A stretch of 64,000 nucleotides of DNA from Sulfitobacter noctilucicola (GTDB taxonomy: Bacteria > Pseudomonadota > Alphaproteobacteria > Rhodobacterales > Rhodobacteraceae), in contig NZ_JASD01000008.1 in NCBI RefSeq assembly GCF_000622385.1, forward strand, positions 2,480,001 to 2,544,000, read 5' to 3'. Both the position numbers and the translations under genes were made by a program. Under the pieces are notes generated by a model. The model saw nothing but the letters and a program-made list of their open reading frames with translations. It made no database searches and was not told the DNA's origin. This document shows, piece by piece, positions 26,701-36,240 of the stretch (positions are counted from its first letter, which is position 1; each line of letters opens with the position of its first letter).

Positions 26701-27930
26701 GTGCTGCAAGGCGAGTATGCGTTCGCGGCGGATCACAAAAAGGATTGAGACCACACCGCAGAGCGCGGTGATCTGCATGATAAGAATGAGCGGGTAAGCA
26801 CCGGTTTCGGGCGTGAGCAACATACCGGCGAGTACGGCAAGGCCGCTGCCACCACCAATCATGATCGCGCCCCCCAGACCCGAGGCAGTCCCCGCAATAT
26901 GCGGACGCACAGAGAGCATACCTGCGGTCGCGTTGGGGATACACAGGCCGTTGCCAAGTCCGACAAGCGTCATCAAGCCAAAGAAGGTCTCGGCGGTCCC
27001 GTAACCTGCCAGAAACAATAAAAGGGTCAATGTGCCACCGGTGGCGTTGGCAAGGCATCCGGCAAGCACCAGTCTGTTGACGCCAAACCGCGTCGCGAAC
27101 AGACCTGTGATCCAGTTGCCGCAGAAATATCCGATTGCGGGTGCGCCGAAATAGATGCCCAGCCAGAACGGATCGAGGCCGAATACGATGGACCCGACAA
27201 AGGGTGCGCCGCCCAGATAGGCGAAAAATGCTCCCGAACAGAAAGCTGCCGCCAACGCATAGCCCCAGAACCGACGGGCGCGCAGCAATTCTGGATATTC
27301 ACGAAATTGCCGAAGGATCGAGATATCGGAAGGGCGGGCCGTCTCTCCCATGTCCCAGATCACCAGAGCGAGAATGCCACCGGCAATCGCGAACATCAGC
27401 CAGAAGGTTGCGTGCCAATCACCGACCTGTTCGATTGCACCGCCAACAGCAGGCGCCACCATTGGAACCAGCGCCATGCCCATGGTGACATATCCGATTT
27501 TGGAAGCGGCCTGATCCTGCGTGTAAAGGTCGCGTAGCACCGCGCGGCTAAGGACCATGGCAGTTGCGATGACGGCCTGCGCGATCCGGAAGATGAGGAA
27601 TACCAGCGTATTGGGTGCAAAGATGCAGCCCAAGGTGGCCAGCATGAACAGAACCAGACCAGTTATCATCACTTTCCGGCGGCCCAGGTTGTCCGAGATC
27701 GGGCCGACGAACAGTTGCAGTATCGCGCTAAACAGAAGGTAGAGCGGTACAGATAGCTGCATGGTGGCGTAGGATGTGTCAAAGTGCTCTGCCATTTGGG
27801 GCAGGCTTGGCAGGAAGATGTTCATCACCAGGGCCGACAGGCCGGCCAGTAATATCAATGTTAATACGGTCGGGGGTGTGCTGCGGTCCAAGAAGCGAAT
27901 GGTCGGCAGCGATGCATCTGCGTTATTCAT
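26698..27930 (-). CDS. MFS multidrug efflux transporter (Bcr/CflA type)
   Basis: A 410-residue twelve-helix transporter. The N-terminal segment with MNIFLPSLPQMAEHFDTSYA, VPLYLLFSAILQLFVGPISD and NLGRRKVMITGLVLFMLATLG is that of the Bcr/CflA drug-resistance subfamily (DHA1). I start at ATG 27930 because the next upstream codons are cysteine- and arginine-rich and lie in the regulatory region. It is divergent from pccB and shares the region with TTTGCAA palindromes. The natural substrate is unknown. Its stop overlaps the palindrome upstream of pccR. Confidence 0.88.
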   Translation of the reverse strand: MNNADASLPTIRFLDRSTPPTVLTLILLAGLSALVMNIFLPSLPQMAEHFDTSYATMQLSVPLYLLFSAILQLFVGPISDNLGRRKVMITGLVLFMLATLGCIFAPNTLVFLIFRIAQAVIATAMVLSRAVLRDLYTQDQAASKIGYVTMGMALVPMVAPAVGGAIEQVGDWHATFWLMFAIAGGILALVIWDMGETARPSDISILRQFREYPELLRARRFWGYALAAAFCSGAFFAYLGGAPFVGSIVFGLDPFWLGIYFGAPAIGYFCGNWITGLFATRFGVNRLVLAGCLANATGGTLTLLLFLAGYGTAETFFGLMTLVGLGNGLCIPNATAGMLSVRPHIAGTASGLGGAIMIGGGSGLAVLAGMLLTPETGAYPLILIMQITALCGVVSILFVIRRERILALQH

Positions 27931-27980
27931 GCATATGCAAGTAATCCGACCTGACCGCCTTGTCCATTCAGTGTGGCGAG

Positions 27981-28036
27981 ATTTGCAATATTGCAATTAG
28001 CTAACTTGCAAGTGAATATACTTTGCAAATATTCAC
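27981..28036. promoter_or_regulatory. Cluster of TTGCAA palindromes upstream of pccB (PccR sites)
   Basis: In 56 bases there are TTGCAATATTGCAA (27983-27996, perfect palindrome), ACTTGCAAGT (28004-28013) and TTTGCAAA (28022-28029). The last is flanked by GTGAATAT (28012-28019) and ATATTCAC (28029-28036), a perfect 8-bp inverted pair. The block lies between the divergent MFS gene and pccB. TTTGCAA cores match those at the pccR promoter, so this is the likely PccR control region of pccB. Confidence 0.65.
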
Positions 28037-28101
28037 AAACGCTCTTTCCTCTGCCCTGTCTCGTTAGGTAGTATCGGCTAAATGTTAAGCAGGGGTTAGC
28101 C

Positions 28102-29634
<1,533 letters not shown>

Positions 29635-29727
29635 GGATTGTGATGCGCCGCCTCAAATCAGAACCAGTGTTGCCCGTGCAGGGAACCCATCTGCCTGTCG
29701 TGCCGTTCTTCTGCAAAGGAGAACAGC

Positions 29728-29991
29728 ATGACCAAAGATCACGGACCAAGCATCAAGGACGATGCGACCTACGAAGCTCTGCGCGAGGATGGCGCATCCA
29801 AGGAAAAAGCCGCACGGATTGCGAACGCCAAAGCAGACAGCGATCAGAATCCATCCGAGAAGGGGGGCAGTCAGCCACCCTACGAGGAATGGACGAAAGA
29901 TGCGCTCTACGAGCGGGCGCAGGAGCTGGAGATAGACGGACGCTCCGACATGGACAAAGACAGTTTGATAAAGGCGTTGCGCAACAACTGA
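29728..29991 (+). CDS. Small hydrophilic protein with Rho-N-like domain
   Basis: An 87-residue hydrophilic protein. The first part (DDATYEALREDGASKEKAARIA, NAKAD) resembles the DUF7218-like segment. The C-terminal part (YEEWTKDALYERAQELEIDG, DMDKDSLIKALRNN) has the LeRAkeLgI.GrS.MnKdeLI.ALr pattern of Rho N-terminal/SAP-like domains. Such proteins may bind nucleic acid, but no function is known. A strong GCAAAGGAGAACAGC leader supports the start. It lies 93 bases after pccB in the same direction. Confidence 0.8.
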   Translation: MTKDHGPSIKDDATYEALREDGASKEKAARIANAKADSDQNPSEKGGSQPPYEEWTKDALYERAQELEIDGRSDMDKDSLIKALRNN

Positions 29992-30159
29992 GCGGTGCGG
30001 TGCCTACAAAAAGGTGGGCAGCATGACATTTCTGAAGTGCCGGTCCATTGCTGTCTGCCTCATAGAAAGCGGCGGCTTTCAGGTCCGAAATCTATGTGAT
30101 TCTAATGACCTCAAATTGATCTCTTCGGCCTTCTTTTCGGCTCTGGCGGGACCTGTTCG

Positions 30160-30540
30160 ATGATGCGCGTGGTAACAGCCGCGTTTCTGGCCGCAAGTCC
30201 CGCCTGGGGCTTTGACGTGCCCTCGGGTCAGCCGGTCAGCCTGCAAGAGGTTCTGGTAGATACTGTAGGCGAAGAAACATGGCTGCGCTTTCGTTTTGTG
30301 GCCCCCGAATTAGTCGGTACTTCAGGTGGCGTGGATTACGATGCGACTGGTGATGATATGATGTATCTGTGCACCGAAACTGCCATTCCTTACGCAAATG
30401 AATACGCGCTGGAAGGCGATGTGATCGTCATCTCAATGGCTGACCGCGCTACCGAATTCGGGCAGGCCGACCCCGAAGCGACCCAGCTTTTCGAGGCCTA
30501 TCGCCCTGTTGATAACACCTGTATCTGGGAGGCATTATGA
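30160..30540 (+). CDS. DUF6497-like exported protein
   Basis: A 126-residue protein with a signal peptide (MMRVVTAAFLAASPAWG) and a mature part containing DVPSGQPVSLQEVLVDTVGE, ETWLRFRFVAPEL and a C-terminal FEAYRPVDNTCIWEAL. The two cysteines (in MYLCTET and NTCIWE) could form a disulfide in the periplasm. I recall similar proteins as DUF6497 in Rhodobacterales next to pccB. The function is unknown. ATG could be at 30160 or 30163. Confidence 0.75.
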   Translation: MMRVVTAAFLAASPAWGFDVPSGQPVSLQEVLVDTVGEETWLRFRFVAPELVGTSGGVDYDATGDDMMYLCTETAIPYANEYALEGDVIVISMADRATEFGQADPEATQLFEAYRPVDNTCIWEAL

Positions 30541-30754
30541 TGCAACCACAATATCTTGCGGCAGAATGCTCATCCGTGTGCTCTATTGAGGCTTTACCGT
30601 CACAAGTCCGCCGATTGCGTAAGGCTGGATATGTTTTTAAAGCGGACTACCCTATAAAGGCATCAAGGAATACCCAAGTATCCCTTACCTCAGTAACGGT
30701 GCGCGTGAGGCAGTTTAACGATGCGCGTACCACTCACATAGACAGGAGACTCAG
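30541..30754. other. Spacer before a small lipoprotein gene
   Basis: No gene is supported in these 214 bases. The segment around 30631-30660 (GTTTTTAAAGCGGACTACCCTATAAAG) is AT-rich and could hold the promoter of the lipoprotein that starts at 30755. Confidence 0.3.
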
Positions 30755-30901
30755 ATGTCAAAGAGCATCAAATTCCTGGCAGCCATTGGCTTCATCGCCA
30801 CTGTCGCTGCCTGTACGTCCGGCCAGACAGAAGAAGAATACGTTGTTGTCGAGCCCGAGCCCATCTCGGTTGAGCCAGTATACAACGGCAAGTACAAGTA
30901 A
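30755..30901 (+). CDS. Small lipoprotein between pccB and pccA
   Basis: A 48-residue protein with a lipoprotein signal peptide (MSKSIKFLAAIGFIATVAAC, Cys20 as the acylation site) and a short acidic mature part (TSGQTEEEYVVVEPEPISVE, PVYNGKYK). GACAGGAGACTCAG is a strong ribosome-binding site. A 10-bp hairpin follows directly. It is too short for most gene finders. Function is unknown, but it lies among the pcc genes and similar tiny lipoproteins may recur at this place in relatives. Confidence 0.75.
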   Translation: MSKSIKFLAAIGFIATVAACTSGQTEEEYVVVEPEPISVEPVYNGKYK

Positions 30902-30910
30902 GACTGTACC

Positions 30911-30934
30911 GGAGCAGGCGTCTGCGCCTGCTCC
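30911..30934 (+). terminator. Strong hairpin after the small lipoprotein gene
   Basis: A perfect 10-bp stem (GGAGCAGGCG at 30911-30920 with CGCCTGCTCC at 30925-30934) and a TCTG loop lie nine bases after the stop. The T tract is missing (ATCCCCC follows), so it may be a terminator or an mRNA-stabilising structure. Confidence 0.5.
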
Positions 30935-30970
30935 ATCCCCCGTCGCGCTCCAATTCGGGGAGGGCGTCTG

Positions 30971-31330
30971 ATGCCGGCATATATGCTGAAACATCGCGGA
31001 TTTCCGGGCCGTTTGCCCAGCACCGATTACCAATTCACCATCCGCAGACCCAACCCCAAGGGCGTGACCCCGATCACACGGCGTGAGCGTCGCTCTGATC
31101 GCCGTCCACCTGACCGCCGTGCAGATGCAGCCTTTATGAAGGCTTTGTGGGAACACTTCGGCGATGAGCCGTTCGAGCGGGGCAATCTGGATGCAGGCCG
31201 ACTGTCGTGGCTTTTTGGCCGCGAGGTTCTGCCCGCGACGGATCCGTTTGATCCCGCGCATTACGAATCCATGCTGGTTATCGACGAAGCCGCAGCCCGC
31301 GCTGCATTCCCCGAAGCGTTCGAGGATTGA
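30971..31330 (+). CDS. Conserved hypothetical protein between pccB and pccA
   Basis: A 119-residue cytoplasmic-type protein. The middle is very arginine-rich (ITRRERRSDRRPPDRRADAA). The rest contains FMKALWEHFGDEPFERGNLD, AGRLSWLFGREVLPATDPFD and a helical tail (DEAAARAAFPEAFED). No motif of a known family is evident to me. The good codon use and the lack of stops argue for a real gene. It lies in the pccB-pccA interval. Confidence 0.72.
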   Translation: MPAYMLKHRGFPGRLPSTDYQFTIRRPNPKGVTPITRRERRSDRRPPDRRADAAFMKALWEHFGDEPFERGNLDAGRLSWLFGREVLPATDPFDPAHYESMLVIDEAAARAAFPEAFED

Positions 31331-31652
31331 TCGGCGTGAATTTGCCCGTGCATCATCAAAAGCAGCGGCCGATAGCCGAAACCGTCAGCGGTTTAATTCC
31401 GTGCTTGGGAATTCTCGCGCAATACGGGAATGTTCGGGGTGTGAACAGTGGTCCCTTTACCGGATCGCCTGAAACACACCCAAACCATACCCCTTCCTCT
31501 AAAGGGCAGCAGAAGACCAAGGTCGCGCTGCTGCCCTCTTTTTCCGGTGGGCATGTTTCGGGTGCGGTGGCAAAGCCTGCTGCCCGCGACACGGAACCAA
31601 TGTTCCTGTCACGTGTTTCGTTTGCACAAGCGAGCAGTCAAGGAACAAGCAA
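31331..31652. other. Intergenic stretch with terminator and a stem-loop
   Basis: These 322 bases hold no supported gene. They contain the terminator at 31503-31543 and a second stem-loop at 31588-31610 (GACA-C-GGAAC, loop CAAT, GTTCC-TGTC) in the leader of the next lipoprotein gene. Confidence 0.5.
31503..31543 (+). terminator. Rho-independent terminator
   Basis: AGGGCAGCAG (31503-31512) pairs perfectly with CTGCTGCCCT (31528-31537) around a 15-base loop, and CTTTTT follows. It ends transcripts coming from the upstream hypothetical gene, about 170 bases after its stop. Confidence 0.8.
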
Positions 31653-31859
31653 ATGTCGATCACACCCAAACTCATCATCCTTAGCCTCTGTGCGGGCCTT
31701 GCAGCCTGCGGTGACACGATTGCCGAACAGGGCATCGGCGGTGCCGCCGTTGGCGCAGGCGCAGCAGCAATCACGAGTGGCAGCCTTGCCCAAGGTGCAG
31801 CCATCGGAGCAGCAGGCAACATCGCTTACTGCCAGCTCAACCCCGGCAAATGTAACTAA
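31653..31859 (+). CDS. Small glycine-rich lipoprotein upstream of pccA
   Basis: A 68-residue protein with a lipoprotein signal peptide (MSITPKLIILSLCAGLAAC, Cys19). The mature part is a glycine/alanine-rich helix (GIGGAAVGAGAAAITSG, QGAAIGAAGNIAY) with GxxxG/GxxxA spacing and ends CQLNPGKCN with two cysteines. It could oligomerise in the outer or inner membrane. AAGGAACAAGCAA precedes the ATG. A terminator follows at once. Function is unknown. Confidence 0.75.
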   Translation: MSITPKLIILSLCAGLAACGDTIAEQGIGGAAVGAGAAAITSGSLAQGAAIGAAGNIAYCQLNPGKCN

Positions 31860-31901
31860 CCTTTCCCTTCCGGCGCACCCGCGCTGTACCCGAAATCAAC
31901 G

Positions 31902-31933
31902 CCCTGCACAGCTTTCGCTGTTGCAGGGTTTTT
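31902..31933 (+). terminator. Rho-independent terminator upstream of pccA
   Basis: CCCTGCACAG (31902-31911) pairs with CTG-T-TGCAGGG (31918-31928, one bulged T) and TTTTT follows at 31929-31933. It lies only 31 bases before the pccA start, so pccA needs partial read-through or a promoter inside this short gap. Confidence 0.75.
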
Positions 31934-31964
31934 GCGTTTACTCAAAGACCCAAGAGGACACCCC

Positions 31965-34010
31965 ATGTTCAAGAAAATTCTGATCGCCAACCGCGGTGAA
32001 ATTGCCTGCCGCGTGATCAAAACCGCCCGCAAGATGGGGCTGACCTCTGTCGCGATCTATTCGGATGCGGATGCGCAGGCGCTGCACGTGCAAATGGCGG
32101 ATGAGGCCATCCACATCGGCCCGCCGCCTGCCAACCAGTCCTATATCGTCATCGACAAGGTGATGGCCGCGATCAAGGAAAGCGGTGCCGAAGCGGTGCA
32201 TCCCGGCTATGGTTTCCTGTCTGAAAACAGCAAGTTCGCCGAAGCGCTTGAAGCGGCTGGCGTCGCTTTTGTCGGGCCGCCTGTGGGTGCGATTGAAAAG
32301 ATGGGGGACAAGATCACCTCCAAAAAGATCGCGCAGGAAGCGGGGGTTTCCACAGTGCCCGGTTACATGGGCTTGATCGAGGACGCCGATGAGGCGGTCA
32401 AAATCTCCAATGATGTCGGCTATCCTGTCATGCTTAAGGCCTCTGCAGGCGGCGGCGGTAAAGGCATGCGTATCGCGTGGAACGACGAAGAGGCCCGCGA
32501 GGGGTTTCAGTCCTCCAAAAACGAAGCGGCGAACAGCTTTGGCGATGACCGCATTTTCATCGAAAAATTCGTAACCCAGCCGCGCCACATCGAAATTCAG
32601 GTTTTGTGTGATGCACACGGCAACGGCATCTATCTGGGCGAACGCGAATGTTCGATCCAGCGCCGCAACCAGAAAGTAGTTGAGGAAGCGCCCAGCCCGT
32701 TTCTGGACGAAGCGACCCGCAAGGCGATGGGAGAGCAGGCGGTCGCGTTGGCGCAGGCCGTGGGTTATACTTCGGCCGGTACGGTCGAGTTCATCGTGGA
32801 CGGCGACAAGAATTTCTACTTCCTCGAGATGAACACACGTTTGCAGGTGGAACACCCTGTGACCGAGCTGATCACCGGTGTCGATCTGGTCGAACAGATG
32901 ATCCGTGTTGCCAATGGCGAAAAGCTGACGATCAAACAGTCGGATGTAAAACTGAACGGCTGGTCCATCGAGAACCGGCTGTATGCTGAAGATCCCTATC
33001 GCGGTTTCCTACCCTCTATCGGCCGCTTGACCCGTTACCGCCCGCCACAGGAAGTTGCCGCCGGCCCGTTGTCGGATAATGGCAAATGGGCGGATGATGC
33101 GCCTACCGGTACTTTTGCGGTGCGCAATGACACTGGTGTTTATGAGGGCGGCGAGATCAGCATGTATTACGATCCGATGATCGCCAAGCTATGCACATGG
33201 GCACCGACACGCGCCGAAGCGATTGAGCAAATGCGCGTGGCGTTGGACAGCTTCGAGGTCGAAGGCATCGGTCACAACCTGCCGTTCCTCTCTGCTGTGA
33301 TGGATCACCCGATCTTTATCGACGGCACCATGACCACTGCCTTTATCGAAGAGCAATATCCCGAAGGGTTCGAGGGTGTTGAGCTGGCTGAGGCCGAATT
33401 GCGCCGGATTGCGGCCGCCACGGCCGCCATGCACCGCGTCGCAGAAATCCGCCGCGCGCGCGTATCGGGCCGGATGGACAACCATGAGCGGAAGGTCGGA
33501 GCAAACTGGAACGTCAGCCTGCAAGGGCAATCTTTTGATGTTGTCATCAATGCGGACAAAGAGGGCGCGACCGTCGAGTTCGACAGCGGTGAAAGTCTTC
33601 GAGTGTCTGGCAACTGGACACCGGGTGACCAACTCGCATCAATGATGGTGGACAATGCGCCGCTGGTGATGAAAGTCGGCAAAATCTCGGGGGGGTTCCG
33701 TATTCGTACGCGTGGGGCTGATATTTCCGTACACGTCCGCAACCCGCGTCAGGCAGAGCTGGCGCGCAAGATGCCGGTCAAAGTGGCACCGGATACCTCC
33801 AAGATGTTGTTGTGCCCGATGCCCGGTCTTGTCGTGAAGCTGGACGTGGCCGTGGGCGACGAAGTGCAGGAAGGGCAGGCGCTCTGCACGATCGAGGCGA
33901 TGAAGATGGAGAACATCCTGCGCGCTGAGAAAAAAGGTGTGGTGACCAAGGTCAACGCGGGCGAGGGCGACAGCCTTGCCGTGGATGATGTGATTATGGA
34001 GTTCGAATAA
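31965..34010 (+). CDS. pccA: Propionyl-CoA carboxylase, alpha (biotin carboxylase/biotin carrier) subunit
   Basis: A 681-residue protein. N-terminal biotin carboxylase (about 1-450): MFKKILIANRGEIACRVIKT, HPGYGFLSEN, the ATP-binding loop KASAGGGGKGMR, ERECSIQRRNQKVVEEAPSP and FLEMNTRLQVEHPVTE. A linker BT-type domain follows, then the biotin carrier domain with the EAMKMEN motif (Lys647). It carboxylates biotin for PccB. ATG 31965 follows AGAGGACACCCC and fits the family start. Confidence 0.95.
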   Translation: MFKKILIANRGEIACRVIKTARKMGLTSVAIYSDADAQALHVQMADEAIHIGPPPANQSYIVIDKVMAAIKESGAEAVHPGYGFLSENSKFAEALEAAGVAFVGPPVGAIEKMGDKITSKKIAQEAGVSTVPGYMGLIEDADEAVKISNDVGYPVMLKASAGGGGKGMRIAWNDEEAREGFQSSKNEAANSFGDDRIFIEKFVTQPRHIEIQVLCDAHGNGIYLGERECSIQRRNQKVVEEAPSPFLDEATRKAMGEQAVALAQAVGYTSAGTVEFIVDGDKNFYFLEMNTRLQVEHPVTELITGVDLVEQMIRVANGEKLTIKQSDVKLNGWSIENRLYAEDPYRGFLPSIGRLTRYRPPQEVAAGPLSDNGKWADDAPTGTFAVRNDTGVYEGGEISMYYDPMIAKLCTWAPTRAEAIEQMRVALDSFEVEGIGHNLPFLSAVMDHPIFIDGTMTTAFIEEQYPEGFEGVELAEAELRRIAAATAAMHRVAEIRRARVSGRMDNHERKVGANWNVSLQGQSFDVVINADKEGATVEFDSGESLRVSGNWTPGDQLASMMVDNAPLVMKVGKISGGFRIRTRGADISVHVRNPRQAELARKMPVKVAPDTSKMLLCPMPGLVVKLDVAVGDEVQEGQALCTIEAMKMENILRAEKKGVVTKVNAGEGDSLAVDDVIMEFE

Positions 34011-34016
34011 CACCGG

Positions 34017-34586
34017 ATGGATTTTGACGTCTGGATAGGCCCGGTCATCATTGCGGCAGGTATTGCCGGAGTGGTGAACGTGCTGGGCTGGTTTGTGACC
34101 GGACGGCGTGCCCGTCTTGCGAATGAACAACGCAGACGTGAAAAACAGGATGATATAGCGACAGCGCTTCTTGCGGAGATCACCCACTACCGTGATGCGC
34201 TGACGTTCTTCGATCTGGACGAGGTCTGGGAAAGCGTGGCGAATGAAATGGCCGAGAATGAGGATTACATGCCGTTTATCCCGTCAGAGCGGAACGACAC
34301 GATTTTCACAGCGATCGTCGGTGAAATTCACGTCTTGCCCGAAGATGTGATCCAACCGGTGACGCGCTATTACAATCAGGTATTTGCAATCGACGCGATC
34401 ATTGATGATCTGCGGTCAACCTCATTCCGTCAGGAGCCGTACCGCACACGAATAGCGGTCTATACGGACTACATGTCTTTGAAAAAGCAGGCGATAGAAG
34501 ACGGAAACAGCGCGATCAAGGCGCTGTCAGCGCATCTTTCAGTATCCGGGGCGCGGCCCGCGTTGACCAAGGACAGGGCGCGGTGA
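34017..34586 (+). CDS. Conserved hypothetical membrane-anchored protein
   Basis: A 189-residue protein with one N-terminal membrane helix (VWIGPVIIAAGIAGVVNVLG) and a long cytoplasmic helical part starting with a basic stretch (RRARLANEQRRREKQDD). Motifs such as ALLAEITHYRDALTFFD and VTRYYNQVFAIDAIIDDLRS suggest helical bundles. The start is six bases after pccA, so it is likely cotranscribed. I do not recognise a family. Its presence at pccA in relatives would point to a link with propionate metabolism, but that is inference. Confidence 0.78.
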   Translation: MDFDVWIGPVIIAAGIAGVVNVLGWFVTGRRARLANEQRRREKQDDIATALLAEITHYRDALTFFDLDEVWESVANEMAENEDYMPFIPSERNDTIFTAIVGEIHVLPEDVIQPVTRYYNQVFAIDAIIDDLRSTSFRQEPYRTRIAVYTDYMSLKKQAIEDGNSAIKALSAHLSVSGARPALTKDRAR

Positions 34587-34680
34587 TTTTGGCGTACTCA
34601 TATCCGGTATCCTTTCTGTCTATTCCCAATATAGGCACGAATGACTTGCCATGCAATGAATCGCTGCGATCAAGGCACCT

Positions 34681-35136
34681 TCAGCGTGTGGCAGCATTCT
34701 CTTTCTCTTCGCGGATTTCCAGCTGTCGCATGGGCATTTTGTCGATGCTGCGGGTGATCTCGCGCACGTCCCATGGAAACGGCTTGCGCAGCTTGTTACC
34801 GCCGTCCTTGCCGACCAGCACCAACATGAAACCTCTGGGTCGCATCAGCAATCGCAAGGCAGATCGGGCATCAGGGTCTGTATCAGTCAGAACCACTACA
34901 TCCCGCTCTACCAATTCTTCTGTGCGGGCGCGCAACAATTCCATCTGTTCGATGTATTCGGGATCATCGGGACTGTCGGCAAAGACCAGAACTGGCCGCT
35001 TTTTCCAGCGAAATTCGCTCAAATCATCCATGTCGGCGGGTAAAAACAGCGTGTCGGGCTCTTTCATAGGTGTTTCCTGCGCCAGTGCTGTGGTCGCGAT
35101 TAGTCCAGCAATAACAAGGGTCATAAGGCGTTTCAT
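34681..35136 (-). CDS. DUF4174 periplasmic protein
   Basis: A 151-residue protein with a signal peptide (MKRLMTLVIAGLIATTALAQ) and a DUF4174 domain containing LSEFRWKKRPVLVFADSPDD, RTEELVERDVVVLTDTDPDA and MLVLVGKDGGNKLRKPFPWD. DUF4174 has a thioredoxin-like fold and occurs in proteins of unknown role, often in the periplasm. No active-site cysteines are visible. The GGAGACACT leader before ATG 35136 supports this start. It is the only minus-strand gene in this part of the pcc cluster. Confidence 0.85.
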   Translation of the reverse strand: MKRLMTLVIAGLIATTALAQETPMKEPDTLFLPADMDDLSEFRWKKRPVLVFADSPDDPEYIEQMELLRARTEELVERDVVVLTDTDPDARSALRLLMRPRGFMLVLVGKDGGNKLRKPFPWDVREITRSIDKMPMRQLEIREEKENAATR

Positions 35137-35235
35137 AGTGTCTCCTGCTGGTTCAGATATAAGTGTCAGGAACCAAAATGCGATGATAAATCGCCAAGAG
35201 ATGTGCATTAAGCGTAACGCAAGGGGTTTGGCGGC

Positions 35236-36240
35236 ATGACTGCACTCACCCCTGCAACATGGCCGGACGGGGCGGCGACATGGAAAAGACTGGGTCGGAC
35301 CTTTATGGACGTCATCCTGCACTTGGGCGCGCACCGCACTGCCACAACAACTTTTCAGCATTATATGAGGGACCATCACGACAGGCTGGCGGCTGACGAT
35401 GTCTGTTTCTGGGGGCCGCACCGAACTCGCCGGTCGGTCTTCCCCGGTCTCTTTCGCAGTTCTACCGCGCCAAAAGGCCGCAATGTTGCACAACGTGCCG
35501 AAGGGCGTATTCGTATGTTTGCAAAACAGGCGCAGGGCAAAGGCGTGCGTCAATTGCTGGTCAGCGACGAGAACCTGCTAGGCACCTGTATCCAGAACAT
35601 ACGTACCGGGCGCCTTTATCCTGCAGCAGGCGAACGCACGGCGCGGATATCGGCAGCTTTTGGCGGTCGGTTGCGGCGCATTGTGCTCAGCATCCGGTCG
35701 CCTGATCTGTGGTGGGCCTCTGCCGCAGCAATGACGGTGTCGCGTGGCCATCCGATACCAACCAAAGCGAAATTTGCGGCGATTGCGGATCATCCGCGCA
35801 GTTGGCGGGATGTAATTGCTGATCTGGCCTGTGCCGCACCGGGAGCCGAGATCGAGGTTCTTTTGTTTGAGGATACAGCAGGCACACCGGACCGTGTGCT
35901 AAGCAGCGCGCTAGAGGCCGAGGTGCCGCGTGATCGCAGCAAACGCTGGATGAACCGTTCGCTGGACCTGCCGCATCTGCGCCAGATCCTGAAAGAGCAG
36001 GGAGGCGACATGAGCCTTCTCCCTGATGCGGCTGGCCGGTGGCAGCCCTTCACCACTGCGCAGGCTGCACAGCTGCGCGAGAATTACGCAGACGATCTGC
36101 ACTGGCTGGTTGCCGGTGCGGATGGTCTGGCAAGACTGACAGAGAATACGCATCGAAAAAGATCAGACATAAGTCTGCCATCGGGCGTCATGCAAAAAGG
36201 ACAAGGATATGACGAAGGACAACTGGCGCAGCACCGCTGA
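35236..36240 (+). CDS. Sulfotransferase-like protein of unknown function
   Basis: A 334-residue protein. The segment [21 protein letters not shown] resembles the PAPS-binding P-loop of sulfotransferases ([13 protein letters not shown]). It continues with a SDENLLGTC motif and [19 protein letters not shown], the usual strand-turn of the 3'-phosphate-binding loop. The start could also be ATG 35305, in which case the P-loop is right at the N-terminus; I kept 35236 because the frame is open. The last 32 bases overlap scpA, suggesting translational coupling. Acceptor substrate is unknown. Confidence 0.7.
   Translation: MTALTPATWPDGAATWKRLGRTFMDVILHLGAHRTATTTFQHYMRDHHDRLAADDVCFWGPHRTRRSVFPGLFRSSTAPKGRNVAQRAEGRIRMFAKQAQGKGVRQLLVSDENLLGTCIQNIRTGRLYPAAGERTARISAAFGGRLRRIVLSIRSPDLWWASAAAMTVSRGHPIPTKAKFAAIADHPRSWRDVIADLACAAPGAEIEVLLFEDTAGTPDRVLSSALEAEVPRDRSKRWMNRSLDLPHLRQILKEQGGDMSLLPDAAGRWQPFTTAQAAQLRENYADDLHWLVAGADGLARLTENTHRKRSDISLPSGVMQKGQGYDEGQLAQHR

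Noticed and set aside
30758..31261. 167-codon minus-strand frame over the small lipoprotein and the 119-residue gene
   Set aside because: Overlaps two better-supported plus-strand genes and a hairpin; no family or ribosome-binding site.
31938..32855. 305-codon minus-strand frame inside pccA
   Set aside because: Antisense shadow of the biotin carboxylase domain, no motif of its own.
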